The position numbers were made by a program, and so were the translations under genes. From Echinococcus granulosus (Eukaryota > Platyhelminthes > Cestoda > Cyclophyllidea > Taeniidae), in NCBI RefSeq assembly GCF_000524195.1, contig NW_020170384.1:309198-373197 (forward strand): DNA of 64,000 nucleotides, given 5' to 3'. The stretch's first letter is position 1. Every line of letters begins with the position of its first letter. Shown in pieces: positions 38,301-52,485 of the stretch. Below the pieces are notes generated by a model. The model was not told where the DNA came from. It saw nothing but the letters and a program-made list of their open reading frames with translations, and did not search any database.

Positions 38301-41300
38301 AAAACTGGCCTTTTAAAGGAACAAAATGTGGTAATTCAGGATGACGAAGACGATCTACATTTGACCGTGTTTCTTTTTCCCAGCTACCTTGTACAAGTTG
38401 CATTGTTGACTGATTCCTCAGCAAATACGTCCTTGAAACTGCACGCGGGAAGTGGCACACCAGTGCAAGGAAGATTAAGAACTTATCGAGATACTTTTAT
38501 TCTCAAAGATCCTGCCTCTTATTGCTTCGTTCACTCTTCAATTTAAAAACTGATGTTCAACTATTCAAAAGGGATTTTCTCATTCGGTTAACTTGTTCTT
38601 TTAAACTGTCAAGAAATATCCCTTCAAACATGCTACTCTCATTGATTGTCATGCGATTCACTTCCATTTCACTTATTATTCTAGGTATGTTACTCAATTG
38701 TATAGTCTTAACCGGTACATTTTATTTGTAGCCTACTTTTTTGCCTGACATTCCAATTTTTTAATCGCTTTTTTTCTCCCTTTTTTTTCTAATTTTCATA
38801 ATTTTGCTTAAATGAATGATGTATGGATTGTACTGTTCCACTGTCCGTCAAAAAGAATGCGGTAAACTAACTTTAAATGGTTGTATAGAAATATCTCCTT
38901 GTAGTGGTTTGTTTTTTTTATAATACTGTTATATTTATTTCTATATGTATACGCATGGAGATGTACAGCTTGGCATGGCGGTGAAATTCCCCAACCTCGC
39001 ATCACTTAATCTCATTATTATCTGCCGTTCCTATTGTGACGCAAAATAGCTTTCTGCTTCTGTAACCAGTAAGTAGTGGGAGCGGAATTATTTAAAGGAA
39101 TATGTTGCTGTGTCAGTGGTCTCAGATTGGAGCTAAGGCACGGCAGTTTTTAAGTTCCACCCATTCTTATTCTGAAAATAAATCAATTCGGGGCGAGTTG
39201 TGTAGTTGTATGTACATTAGAATGCTGAAATACACCAGTTAAATGGAAACTGCACGGTTCTTAACTTCAATTGGCTATTTACACTATGCGAGAAGTACAT
39301 GCTTACCTTTGGCACGATTTTACTCAATTTCCTTTGTTCAAGGTCGGGTTAAAGTGGCTGTCACATTTCTGCTTTCAATCCTTAAGGCCACGGATTGTGG
39401 TAAATACCGTCTGCTTGCCCGTCTCTTACTCTCGCTCTTCGGTTGTGTGCGTGTATGTTCGTGCGGTGCGCCTGCTCTCAACTGTCGTCCTTCCGTGCCC
39501 ATTGGTGGCGGTGCTGTCTCGCGTTTGGCTTACATCCCCGGGTCCATTGAGGCGAGGGGGGAGCGAGGACGACAGTGCGTTTTGTATGGAAATCTTTTCG
39601 CTATGCACTTCTGTCGTCATTTGCTCGTCCTCTTGCTGCATTGTGCACGCCCCCATGTAGATGACAATATTCAGTTCAGAAGCACTTCAGTAGCTTCCCC
39701 TTTGCCCTTAGAAAATTCGTTCAATCTAAATGGTTTTGGTACCGGGGTTTGATTTTCCCAGTCCCAGTGATTTAGGTATAAACTTTCTTACTCTGTTGAT
39801 AGCTTAGCTCTTGGAAACAAATTGACTCTGATCCGATGTGTAGCCTAATTCATTTAACTTCCCAGTCGATTGATGGCTGTGTGGAAGAAGCGCGAACAGC
39901 GCTAACCACTAACCTGGGGCATTTCCCTTTTTCTGGGCTTTTGAATGTAAACGTTGAGTGAATTTCCTTTTTAACTTCCTTTAAACTCTTCAATGGGCGT
40001 ACTCCCATCTGCTTATTTGTTTCGAAGAGTGTTTGTTATTACTCGTAAATCGGCCGTGGTTAGCCATTTATCGCGGATAGTGCTACGTTACGGTTGTCAG
40101 TATGCAATTCTATTTGATTCCACTTTTAATGTTTTTTCACAATAATTCGTTTACTTTTCTTATTTAAGGTGAAGACTTGCTGAAATTTGCTTTATTTACC
40201 TTCTTTTTCCACAGAAAAATATGCTTCTTCGCACCAAGGTATTTTTGGTATTAGTTGTGCGGTAAATTAATGTAAGCAAAACTGGTCCTTTCTGTGAGCG
40301 GAAATTTTAGCATGGCGAGATGCTGTAATCGTCAAAGATAGTTGATGCGTTAATTACACCTTTGAATAGCCAGAATTGGTTTGTTGTCAAATTGGTAACC
40401 GTACGTATTTTCTCCCATTTTAGCCTATTCTGTTAAAGTAACTAACAGATTGGGGAAGAGTAAGGTTGTATTCTTCATCCTTTCGAAATAGCCGATTTCG
40501 AGATCTTTTATTACAACTTTAATGCTTACGACTCTCGTCTATCTTGCATTCTGGTCAGTTTTTGAGAATAAGCCTTTGTATTGGTTTATTTTACGAGCTG
40601 CCAGCATTTGCGCCCTCTAATTGTATCAAATCAGTGTTGTCTAGTTCTATTCGTCGTTTGTTTTTTGCTACGCACGTTGATGAAGTACTTTCTTGCCTAA
40701 AATAAAGCCGAACTGGTCGAAGTGCAAGCTGGCTTTGGGAGTAGGTGGGGAGGTCGATTCAATCGCCCGTTTATCATCCTGCGTCATCTTAGCCTTGTAT
40801 TTCATGCCCCTTCAGATCGGGAATCCCGTGGCTAACAGGGCGCTCATTGATCGTGTCAATTGCATCATGGAGTCCTTGCATTTCTCTGTGCAAGCTGCCG
40901 GTAAGTTCCTGACACGATGTAGTTCTAGATCGTATAGGGAATTTTCGTTGTCATTTGCAAACCATGTTTTTGTTGATAATTACTTAATACTGTCTGGACA
41001 AAACTGCTCCTGCGTTTACGTTGAACTCATTTGCATTATTACGAGCCGATAGGTTTTCCAGTAATGCAACCCTCCTGCTCATCAGCTTTAAAATAGTGAA
41101 TGGAAATGACCAGACAAAAAATTGTGCTATGGTTTTATTGTAAAGTTGCACGACAATACATAGCCAACATAGTCGATTAGATTGGCAGAAGTTCGAACTC
41201 TGGGGTCTAGGAATTCTCAGCAACATTCACCATGGTTGGATCGGAACAATATTCTGACCCTAATTACATCTGGAAATCACTGAAATGTGTACATAGGTCA

Positions 41301-44300
41301 GATGGAATCCTTCTGTACTTTTCTCTTTCTGTTGTGATTTAGCCGCACAGTTCTTCTTGACAAACAGTTGCGTTGAAGTTGAGGGTGGTACTTGACAGAT
41401 ACGAATTCACCTCTAGATATTGGGTAGAATCATGAGCTAGAGCAGTTAGGCTACTTGGGTAATTTATGACTAATTTTTCTGTTATTATCATTGGACATTC
41501 ATCCATTCGGGTTTTATTGTCAAAATGGTATTACATCTTTGCCGACTTCATTAGTATTTGATTATTTAATTGGGCACGCGTTTGATTTTTGGCTTTTACC
41601 CGCCTTAACACATAATTTTTTTGCTGCGTTAGTTAAATTCAAAATGAGAAAAGATCACTGAGAGGCAATGAGTCAACCACCCCACCCATGAAATAACTAC
41701 AACTATTTGCAAGAGAAATTTTTGAAATCCAAGAGTGATTTTTTGGTGTTGTGGAACTTGTATTCCTTATTGCTACTTTCAAAAAAGGAAAAAATTCCAA
41801 TGTGAATGTGTTTTCATGAGCATTATTTTCCGGGAGAATTTTGTGCAATTTTGTGTTGTGATCTGAAATTGAATAGATGATTTGTCTTATTCCTTGTAAT
41901 TTGCCACAGATCTGTCCAATTTCCCTCTCATTTGGTGAATGTCTAGTATCAACGAAGAAATTATTGTGCTACTTTAGACCCTTCGTGCCTATTTGTTATG
42001 GGAAATTATCACCGTATCTACCGATATTTGCAGAAGATGCAAATTTTTAGAGTTCTAAAAAACGATGAAGAGCAATAATGGAATTGAAGTTCAATCAGCC
42101 GAGTTAGGTTATTATGGAAATTAACAAATGGGCTGCAATTTTGGCCGTCTCCTTGGGTGAGTCCTAGATATAGGCAGTGCTTAGACAAACCTGAGCTCGT
42201 AAAAACCGTTTTAGTAGCCATGGTTATGGAGTTTGCCAAAATTTACTATTTCATCTGTGCGTTGGCTTTCTGGTCTTTGTTTTGTAAAAATAAATTTTTT
42301 TACCCCTCTTCTGGTGATGTTTTTTTCATGCAGTCTGCTCTGGTACCTTAGCCCAACCCGTTAGATTGGTAGTTTTCAAACCGCTAGTTAACAACATTAG
42401 CGAACGGCATCCTGGTTACTGAATTCATCCAGCAATTAGACACAGGAAGTCCTTTCACTGTTTATGTTTAACCAACACCTTGATATTATTAAGTCGAATG
42501 CGGCAAATATATGGCAATAAGATTTTAATCAACACGCTTTAAGATCGAATTAATCTTCATCCTCTTTAAACAAGTACTTGTAAATTCTCTTTGCTATGGG
42601 ATTGTTGGTGTGAAATGGAAGTTACCATTGGTGATTCGAAAGGTTTCATACTTGATCGAATTACCAGGTCCGTGTATGCTCTCCCGTGCATCCAAATGCT
42701 GGTTAAATTCATGGTTGACTTTTGCATACCTCCTTTTTTTGACATTGTAATTGGGCACAGATAAATAGCTTGATCGTGGAGACGATAAGTAGTTGCGACT
42801 CCCTGTGTTTGCGCATGTTTGAGGGATAATTTCAGTTGAGTTTATCTAACATTTTATATTTGCTACTCTACCCCCGCTGCATTCAAGTTTTCATAACGCA
42901 TCATCAGTTATTAATAATCCCATAATTTTAGCACATTCTGATGTTTTTGTGCGTTATTTGATGGTTCCCCCATATCTCTGTCTCTAGCTCTGGAGCTTGT
43001 TCGTACCCTTATGGAATGTGACATTGCCGATGACATTCTCAAGGCTCTTGTGCGTCTCCTTCATCCTCAACGGGAAATTGAACTGGGTAAACTATTCAAC
43101 GAAGCAACTAAATCCATCTCTGATAGCAGTGATGAGGATGATAATGATTTTTCTGAAACTGTCAACGAAAATGCTGATGATGTAGGTATGCTGTTTTGAT
43201 TTTTTTTTGAAGTGTGGATATGATATCGCTTTCCATCTTTAAAAATCGTTTTTTTTTACCGAAAGGTATCTATTCTCTCAATCACTAGCCTTGTTAGGCT
43301 ATTTACTGTGCATTTATTGACGGGCTTGAGGACATCTCCATTGAATAGGCTATATCTACTTACATCTGCCGTTTTAAACTGTGCCAAAGTTTTAACAAAT
43401 ACCTTGTTGAAGGCAATTTTATACAGGCCTCAAGATTGATCGTGAACGTGCAATCGCAACCGTTAAAGTGAATTCCGCGTGTCAAATGTTGATAGACAAT
43501 TTGATCACAACTTTGTCAATAAATGTGTCGTCAAAATGGTTTTTTTCCGCAACTATTTTCGATTATGTTCTAAGTTAATCGGAAACATTCAAGTGCGTTG
43601 TCAGATGAATAGCAATAATTACAAAGGCTATCACTTGAGTACTTTCTTCACTTCGAATTTTCTAGTGATACTGTAGTAGCAAGAATATGTTGTTTTAACA
43701 CCACCGTGAAAAAGTACTTGTATTAGTATGTAATTCTTAAGGGGTTAAATAATTCTATTTTCTAAATTCAGTCTCAGTGCCCGGAAACATTTTGTCTCTG
43801 GTATCCTCCTTGTTCTCACATATCACAATATCAACTCGTAACACTGGCGCAGTGCGTTGTTTTTCTGCTTGTCTACCTCTATTACTATTTTTGATGCTGT
43901 TGCTACTGCTTTGGAGATGATTGATTGCAAAGTTTTTAGTTTCTTATTACTGGCTTTGACCGCTGTCCGATCAATCAATTTGGAGTATAGCCTGTCCCCT
44001 CTCTGGTTAGATTGCCCAAGGACGTGCGTTTGCGCCCGCACACTCACGCCTATGCGCGCAAGCACATGCGTTACTTAACTACTTTGGCCGGACTACGCAA
44101 TGATACACCCTCTCCACCAATCGCCGGCCCTTTTTTAACCGCAGGATTAGCTTAGGTGGATTTTTATCGGGAAGGTATTTCACTTGCCTTTTTCGATGAT
44201 TAGTAGTAAATTGACCTGAAATGGGCTGCCCCGTTTTGGTATAGCGCTCTAGACTTATGTATTTTCTATCTAGTTCTCCTCTGGTCGCTAAATCAGTTTC

Positions 44301-47300
44301 ATTTAATATACGTTTTATTTCGAAAAAAATACATGCTTTTATTTCCAACGGGGTAGACTACATCGGTTTCCCAACTGTAGTTGTTGACGCTGCTCATAGC
44401 GTACAACAGCTCGATCAACTCAATTTCGACATTATTAGAAGGGATCTCTTATTTACTTTTTACCTGTTTGTATCGGCTTAGATAACTTTTCGGATCGATG
44501 TAATGGTTAAGCAAAACAATGTTCTAATTGTGCATTTTTGGCTAAATTTTACCCGTTCAATCTCCCAGGAGTTTTTCATTAAAAGTGCGAATTTTTGTTT
44601 TGTTGGTGTGATTCTAATTAAAGCATCATATCTTAACCTCCCGATTCACCCTTGAATAACTACCTTTGACAGTTTAGCTACCACATATGGCCAAAGAACC
44701 CCTTCAATCGACCTCCATTAGGCATTAATCTTAGTAAGCGACACAATTTCAAACTCACTTTATCAAAAACCAATCCAAATCAGGCCCCTTTTGCTGACCT
44801 ATCGATGTTTAACTCTCGCACCGTTTTGTGTCATTAATACTTTTCATTCGATATGGGTTACTACAGTGGTGAATAATGGCTCATTTGGACAGATATGATC
44901 TTAGAAATTCGGCTTGTTGTTTACTTTAGCTTTGGTTAAATGGGATCTTTTATCAACTTTAAGTGATCTCAAGTGTGCCTTTCATTTGGATGCGATCTTC
45001 CATATTACAAATATGTTGTACATTTTTATTTCATCCTAGCTTTGACTTAAACCAACAGAGAAACCCCAACACATGGATACAATCTAATTCTTTTTATTTA
45101 CCAGGTGTCAAGAAACTTTTTTAGTATTATTCAAATTGCTTTCCAATTTGGTAAGGGACATGTCCTGCGTCACAACCTTTGGTTTGGTGTTCAGCACCAT
45201 CGGTTTGGTAAAAACGAAGACATTTTTGAATGAACACATGGGGTTACTATCTTCCTTAAGACGTATGATCTCGTAGGTTGCAACCTCCTCTCCATCAACA
45301 TTCACTCCGCCGTCTTTGCAACCGCTTCAAATCACACCCAAATGATTTTAGCTGGTTTTTGTCCTTTTTGCTCGTCTCGTTTGCTCGCTATAACCTCAAC
45401 CTTATGTCGTTCCTTTTTTGTGTTGTGGGCTTAACATTCCCATTCGAATTTTCTCCTAAGTAATTTAACTTTATCTCGTTTTCCGCCCTAAAAGGATCGG
45501 CAATTTATTTTGTAAATATAATGTGTGTACACTGCTAATTGTCACATTTAGATGTTATCTGAAGGGAAATGAATTGAATTATGCTGTATGAAAGCAGATT
45601 TTCCCAGGCTTATTGCATTCGAGTGTATGCTCAACTTTTCGCCTTCAAACACCCAGGATGATACTTCGTGTTTCTTTATGTACTTTATTTGGCTTTCGAT
45701 TATCTTTTACTTCAAATTAGCATTCTCAATTCTTGCACAGCTAATTTTTTTTAATACTTTTTTATCACTAATGGACATTGGATATTAAATCGCTTACTCT
45801 CCCCCATAGACTGTGCTTTGCTCGGCGATAAACATGTATGCCATGCGAAAATAAGGTTTGTGCTTGTCATGGTGCATTGTGGAAAAGACTACTGCTATAG
45901 CTTAGTTTTTTAAAGATTTCGATCCCTTGGTCAAAAGTCGAGAATTGCTATTTTTCGGCTTTCTGGGGTTGATTTTTACACATCGAGCCTTGTCATCGTC
46001 TTTCCACCCAGTGCTTCCAACTCGCTCTTAGAATGCATAAAAATTGGGAGAGTAATAAATGCCGCACATTTGTGTGGTGGTTTTTTTCATCGTAAACCTT
46101 CAACGCCAGAAGGAAAGCTCGTTGTTCTAGTTTACCGTCCATGTCATGGGCTTAGTTTTCTACTTCTTTAATCAACTAGGGCAGAATTGTTCAAAGACAC
46201 CCGTGTGCGTTGCACTCTTCATTCGTGTTAAGGCGGTACATTCTGGCATTCTGCCTTTTTTATAGTGTGTAAACATCCTTTTAAAATAGTAGGTTAGTTC
46301 CTAATGTTCTCTTCCTCCACACATGAACACATTGCACAAACCTGATTGTAATAGGCATTATTTCTGCTTATTGTCACCCAGTTTGTAACTGCGAATCACG
46401 ATGTCCGTGATGTAATATTTTCACAAATGATGGAGTATTTTTGGAATTCATCTTGACCAAACTTACTACTTCACCATCACTTGTGGCGGTTATAACAGTT
46501 ACACCATGGCTCTCAAGAACGAGTGAGAGAAGCCTCTGGCTTCCACAAATGCTTACGTTTCTGAGTCTTCGCTCCTTCATAAAATATTTCCACTGAGTGT
46601 GCTTCTGATTTCGAATTCGTTGGTTGTGTCGGTTACTTTTTGGTATTCCCGTTTGACGGTGGTTTGACTCTTCTACCACAGTTCATTGGCAGTAAGACAT
46701 TATCGTCTTCTTAGCTTTTTAAAACATGTAGGGTCTTATTTGGAGTAATTGGCAAAGAAGGAAAGTGTACAATTAATGTTCATCTGTCATTGATGTAACT
46801 ATTGACAAAAGTACTCCATCGTACTGTATTTATTGACAAAAGCGTCTCCAAACATAGAAGAAGAATTAAACCGAATCATACTTCGCTATAGTAAGTAGTT
46901 TTTCGAGGATAAATTGTCACAGCGTCTTTTCACAATGTTTACCATTAAGTTTGGCATATTCCATCGGTAGTTATTGTATTCAAATTTGTATGCACACTTT
47001 CAGGGTCCACAAAGATATTTTTTACTTTTCGCTTTTGTCCACCTCAGGAAGAGTTAACTTTGACTACACGCTGTCACATCGGAACGCAATTATACTTGTA
47101 GCCATTCGCGTCAAATTAATAATGAATATAGAGACAACTGGCAACAAATTATTTGCCTTCTGGCGCTTAAACCCTTCTTTCCGGTTAACGATTTTTCACT
47201 CGGTAACTGTACTACCTGCCATGACTTCAAGCGCCTTTTACGTACTGTCGAGGGTGGGTGGTTTCGCATAGCTTGCCTTCTTTGACGTTCAACTCTGTTG

Positions 47301-50300
47301 TTCTCAACTGATCATTGGTTGAGAGCAGAATGAAATTACTCGATTGTCCCTGAAATCTCATTCACTACTATTTTTGTGTTTTCTACCTCATAGTTCCACA
47401 TGCTATTTAAAGCTGTTTCCTTCCTCACGTATGATAGTGAATCAGTTGTACGGAGAACTGATAGTGACCTATGTGAATTTAATGCATAAGAAACGTGCTT
47501 ATGGCCCGGGTTGAAAAATTACTTTTTCAGCTAACTATTGCTACTTCAGTGCGTTCATATTTTTGGTCCAGTTGGTTGATGCAAATGGGACATAGCTGTT
47601 GTGTACGTACTGCACGTTGGAGTTTTCGGTCTCGAAAGCCCATTTATCTGGGCACAGTCTATACATACTAGTTAAGAACGTTAGTGGGATACTTATAATT
47701 TATTCCAATGCTAATAACGTGGGGCTTGGTATCCAAATCACGTGGTCATAGACGTTCTCTGGTATATCCCAAAAGGTGGATTTCTGATGCAGGGTTGATA
47801 TTAATTCTTTGACATTTGCTTGATTATCGTTTGCCCTATTTCGTCATATCTCACATGAAATTGCGCATTCATTTTCTTATTTGTATATGTGTCAGGGTTC
47901 CTAATCTCTATTGTAATCCTTAAATGAATTCGTTTTCGTTTACTCGTGAATGGAAAACCGCTTCAAGTTATAACTGATGGATCGTAGTTTGCGATAATGT
48001 GGGTTTTTGAAAACAGCAGTTTTTATCAGGGCTTTTTCATTGAAAGACAAATTAACTGTGTAATCTCCGAATTAGTTTCTTGCAAATCTAAATTTGGCGT
48101 GGAATTGTAACATTTCGCCTCTTACTTATTACCTTTGCATCTGTATTCCTAAGAATTTTGAGCTAGGAGGATTATTTGACGTGAACGACAGTTAAAAATT
48201 CATTTGCGAAAGTAGCTGTGATTTCTTAGGCAGCATGTTAGTATGCTGCCTGCCGTGCTCTCACAGACATGACATTTTACTGAGGTATTCACGTGACCTT
48301 TTTTATGGTGCCTCTGGGCTTACTTAATAGTAATCACGCATAATTTTATCTCATTAAACTGGGACTGGCCCGTCCGGACTCCGTGTTTCTTTCCATTTGT
48401 GACATTGATGTTAATTCGATTACCAGTTGTGTAATATTTCATGCCTACCACCTCATTGGAGGGAATTTCCCTCTACCCTGGGTGCCAAAATCCTACTGAG
48501 GGGAGGGGGGTTTCATTCCTGTTTTTTTCTCTATTTGCCAATTTGCGGAGATATTAATGCTTAGTTTCGTGTAAGTTTTCGTTAACTGAGTCTCCTCATT
48601 TCAAATCTCGTCAATTTTCCTTTCACACTTTTTAAACGCATCATTACGATATCACAATGGGTTCCGACATCCCACTCTGTGTTTTCGGATTGTTAGTTTT
48701 TACACAATATGCATTTTTACCTTTTTTAGGCCATCAGTTACGCTCTGCCATTTGACTCAATATCATAGCTCAGCCGCTTGAAATAATGCCAGTTGAATAC
48801 GAAGTTTGAAACGAAATTCTGTTGCTAATATTTTTTGGTTGAATCGTAATTAAGTTGCTTATAATGAATTTAACGTTTTGGGTATGAAAAAAGCACCAGG
48901 ATTAATTTCATCAATCTTATTTTAATTCATTTTTTCGTTTCCACTTCCCTTTGTCACGGCTTCATTCCCTAGACTGTTTGCTCCCAAATTCTAGCCTTGT
49001 AGATTGAATAAGTGATCCATGGTTTACAGGGCTCCGCGATTTCCGTTGATTTTGGTTAATTTTTTATTACAAAATATTTTATGGGTAACTGTTTGAGCCA
49101 CGGTACTATTTTTCTTATCTTAGACATTATATTTTACGCTTTAGCGACCGGAATTTGGTCATTTCGTTTAAGAGAGTAATAGGACACCAGCGTTTCCCAC
49201 ACGGTGACCCACCACCTTCTCACTTGTTTGGCATTGCTTTTGGACCGTGAACACTAGTTTTGAGCCAGTGAGGGCATTTGCTTATATTAGCCGTACAAAA
49301 TTCCTTGCGGTGATGGTTTGAGAACAGGACACGCCGGCACACGTATGTGAACCTGTATTACGTGTTTCACTTCTTATCAGCCGAAGAAACCTGCAGGTAA
49401 TGATGGTGTTGAGGAGGATGAGGTTGGTACCATGGACGATGGCAGACTGATAGTAGCAAGGCCCATCAAGACGATGCGTCGCCGGGTCGGTGGCAGAGCC
49501 AGCCGTCGCGTCTCCTCCTATACGACCAGCTCGCGTAGTAGTAGTCAGCACAGGCGCAGTCGACACCCGCGACGGGGCAAGGATGGTAGCGCTTCCTCCA
49601 AGGCTTCTATCGATCAGACATTCGGAAAGACTAAAGACCTCGATGACGACCAGGCTGTTCTCCTGCCCACTCCGGCTTTTGTCCAACAGGCTTCCGCTGC
49701 CAAGTGCATTGGGTTAGTTTGTACTTCCCTTTTAGGTAGTATGTTTACATGCATTAACTCTTATATAAATGTCAACAGTTGATGATGCAAATCATTTTGG
49801 ATCTTTCAAATTGGTGATTCATCGCAAACTGGTTACCCTACTCCAAGCCAGAACCATTTCTTTCGGATTGTAGACTAGCCCGTGAAGTTAGTAAATAAAA
49901 GCTTTCCTGTTATTTTAGCAACGTCCATCGAGGTTAAAGGGCTTTATTTTTACCAAAGTTTTTATTTTTAGTGTTCTCATTGAAGACAGCGTCGATTTGA
50001 CCAAGAGGTTGTTATCGGTGAGTAACTTAGTTATTCCCTGTACGAAAACGTCGGGGAATCGTATGATTCATCCAAGGGAGAATTGTGGTTTTTACTTGGC
50101 TGGTGATACCTAGTTTTCATCATTGGTTTAGGATTTGATTGTGTGTCTTTCTCCTAATCGTGCAGTAAAATAGCTTCTCTGTTTATTTTTACTATTAAGT
50201 TCCAGTGCGTTGGATGAATAATTTTCGGGTTTTATAGCTGCTCGGTTTTTTGCGGTATTGTCATATTTTCCCGTGTGCACACTTCCGTTGTGATGTGCTA

Positions 50301-52304
50301 CCTACTAATTATTTTTTTTTTTTTGCTTTTTGAGCTAGCGAACCTCTAAAATAACCGTTGCTAACTGTTGCAAAGTCAATTTAATCTTTTCATACGCGTA
50401 TTCTTTTAACAAATAGTGCTTTTGTATTTGACCCCCCAATTCTGCATTTTCGACCAAAATTAGTCCTCAAGCATAAATGAAACCAAGTTTGAACACATTT
50501 TATAGTGTTTACTTAATATGAAATCATATTGAGCATTCAGCTTTCGTTGATGATTTCCGGTTAGATTTCCGGTTCCTGTAGCTGTAGAATAACTAAAAAA
50601 TAAAATATTTCATTTAAATAAGGGTATCACAATGTTCTCGGCAAGACGGCTCCGCTTACTGAAATATCTCCTATTCAATGCAATATTTTTTATGAAATTC
50701 CATTGTTCTAGCTTATTAATATGGTCTGTTTTCGTTATACTTCAGCTCGGAGCACTCTCAGGTCTGCTCTACGCAATGGGAAATTTGGAGTATCCTGATA
50801 GTCAGCGCCATGCCAGCTTAGCTGTCAAGGTACTGCTATTAGTAAACCATTTTATTGTTTTTTCGTACTTGTTATGATTAGGATTTCCCATTTCAACTTG
50901 ATTTTCTCATTAAATGTGAAGTCCATCATTGTTTTTGGATTCGGCGTCATTTATTCTGATTGGTGAAGTTTTCTCCGTCGTGTTCCAGATGCTCTGCGAA
51001 AGGTACTTGCCAATCAGGGAAATCGTCTCCCAGGTAATGGGACAAGCTCTCTACGAGGAATTCTTCGTAGGTCCTCTTTTATTAGCAGCAGCAGTGGCTC
51101 AAATGTACAATTTTTTGGCGCTCTTTTCCTTCTCTAACTACTCCGCGTACTTTTGCATGACCTTGAGCCCTATTCGCTTGTGAGAGTTCTGGTCAAATGA
51201 GAAAATCTGGATGTTGAGTGATGAAGTGGTAGTAAAAAATTAATTTTCAGTCATAGCCCAAAGTGGGATTCCTTCTTTGCTAGTACCACAGTTAGCATTA
51301 AAATCGTTTCAACTTTTGAGCAAGTTATCATGCTTCCTCTCCCTCCTAAGTTGGAAACACTCGATTAGCTAAATCGGCGTTTGGCTTTTTTGTACACATC
51401 ACTTGTCAGTATACATTAAAAATTGTTCAACGATGTGTTTGTTGGTGGTTTTTTCCCGGTATATCACTTCTTTTTAACTTATTTAGAAGAACACTGATGA
51501 ATTTTACTTGCGCATGACACCTCTGCAGGCTGACTTGCTGGTCTCTAGTAAAGCCAAATTCGCAGGTATATTTGGTTTTCATGCGTTCTGATTTAAAAAT
51601 GCTGCCCTTTATAGGTCGTAATTATTTTAATGAATTGGGTCAAAATATGCCTTAAGATCGTTTATTTTCGGTATACAAGATTGCAGGCGTAGTTTTAGAA
51701 TCACTTTCTAGCCAATTTCGCGGCCGACTATGCTAAAGCACACCGAATCACCGTCAATTGCCAGTACATTTCCATGCAACTATGTCAGTTAGTTATTCAA
51801 ATGCCCTTAACTTGGTCCAAGGCATCTCCCTACAATCAATATTTTTACCATCACTAAATCCGAACCTAGTGAATTTAATCACGATATTCAAATGGATTCG
51901 ACTGCACATAGGTTTGCTGTGATTTTTGTGATGATGTTTGTTTTGTGCACTATTACCCATTTTTATAACATTTCTTAATCTTGGGGATAAGACTGCGTTT
52001 TCGTTGCCACATTTTTACCCTTAGCTGTGAAAATTAATGAAATGTCACTTTCACCCATCTTTCCAAAAAGTAATCCTAGGCTAGGGGTGATTATCGGTAC
52101 TTTGTGACAGTAAAATCGCGCGCTTTGGTTTAACTTTTATTAAATATCCAAGTAAATCGATAATTCGTTTGGGTTTTCATCGACCGCTGCATTTGCTTTA
52201 AAATTCGGATCAGATGAGGGAGTGGTTGATCATTGTCGTCACTTTCTTTTCAATTTTTCCCTTCTCCAGGAATTGACGAGATTAGCCTGGAGAAGGAGGC
52301 GTAA
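26311..52304 (+). CDS. ARMH1: Armadillo-like helical domain-containing protein 1 homolog
   Basis: Twelve exons: 26311-26516, 30992-31060, 33418-33584, 35632-35828, 40816-40900, 42988-43181, 49381-49712, 49972-50017, 50746-50829, 50989-51066, 51487-51565, 52270-52304. All junctions are GT/AG and phases agree, giving 523 aa. Conserved stretches run across junctions: SGPELELELAQMASLFLARI, then LTYMSGT, SAASSHNFLAEFLQNGG, CECYGIRAVAECMAKS, DQVYKGLIAVLPC with KAQQLALQSIRILQ, AFVQQASAAKCIG, LLYAMGNLEYPDSQRHASLAV and MTPLQADLL. These match human ARMH1 (C1orf228) as I recall it: helical armadillo-like repeats with no enzyme motif. Its molecular role is poorly known. The protein here carries an acidic stretch at the end of exon 6 followed by an Arg/Ser-rich basic stretch in exon 7. 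The first six introns are 2-6 kb and the last five under 0.75 kb. The 26 kb hold no second gene I can support on the plus strand. An unrecognised microexon in intron 6 cannot be excluded. Confidence 0.88.
26517..30991. other. ARMH1 intron 1 (4.5 kb), no gene recognised
   Basis: Bounded by a GTGAGT donor and a TTTTATAG acceptor. Only short frames are present, and nothing could be assigned to a gene, repeat family or RNA. Confidence 0.6.
35829..40815. other. ARMH1 intron 4 (5.0 kb), no gene recognised
   Basis: AT-rich intron with one conspicuous G+C-rich patch at about 39400-39660, where frames are open on both strands for over 70 codons. That is a composition effect, not evidence of coding. 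No repeat or RNA gene was identified. Confidence 0.6.
43182..49380. other. ARMH1 intron 6 (6.2 kb), no gene recognised
   Basis: The longest intron of the gene. It is flanked by a GTAGGT donor and a TTATCAG acceptor, both phase 0. It contains three minus-strand open frames (44079-44348, 45108-45305, 46374-46679) rich in Lys/Arg, without recognisable domains. The rest is T-rich intronic sequence. Confidence 0.6.
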
Positions 52305-52467
52305 GCGCCTCAACTTCCTTCTGCTCATGAAGTGCTGAAATCCGCACTTACATTAAAGCAGCTACACACAGAGCAGCTTTCGCATTTCCCCATCCTCATC
52401 AAAAGCAACGCCTTCACCACGAATCGCATTCCAAACACCTCTGGATGTACCTCACGAAGATTGCTCA

Positions 52468-52485
52468 AATAAAGTCCCTAATAAA
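52468..52485 (+). terminator. Two polyadenylation signals after ARMH1
   Basis: AATAAA occurs at 52468-52473 and again at 52480-52485, about 165-180 bp after the ARMH1 stop codon and followed by T-rich sequence. The position is typical for 3' end formation of ARMH1. It also implies that the next gene, 600 bp further on, has its own 5' end. Confidence 0.7.
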
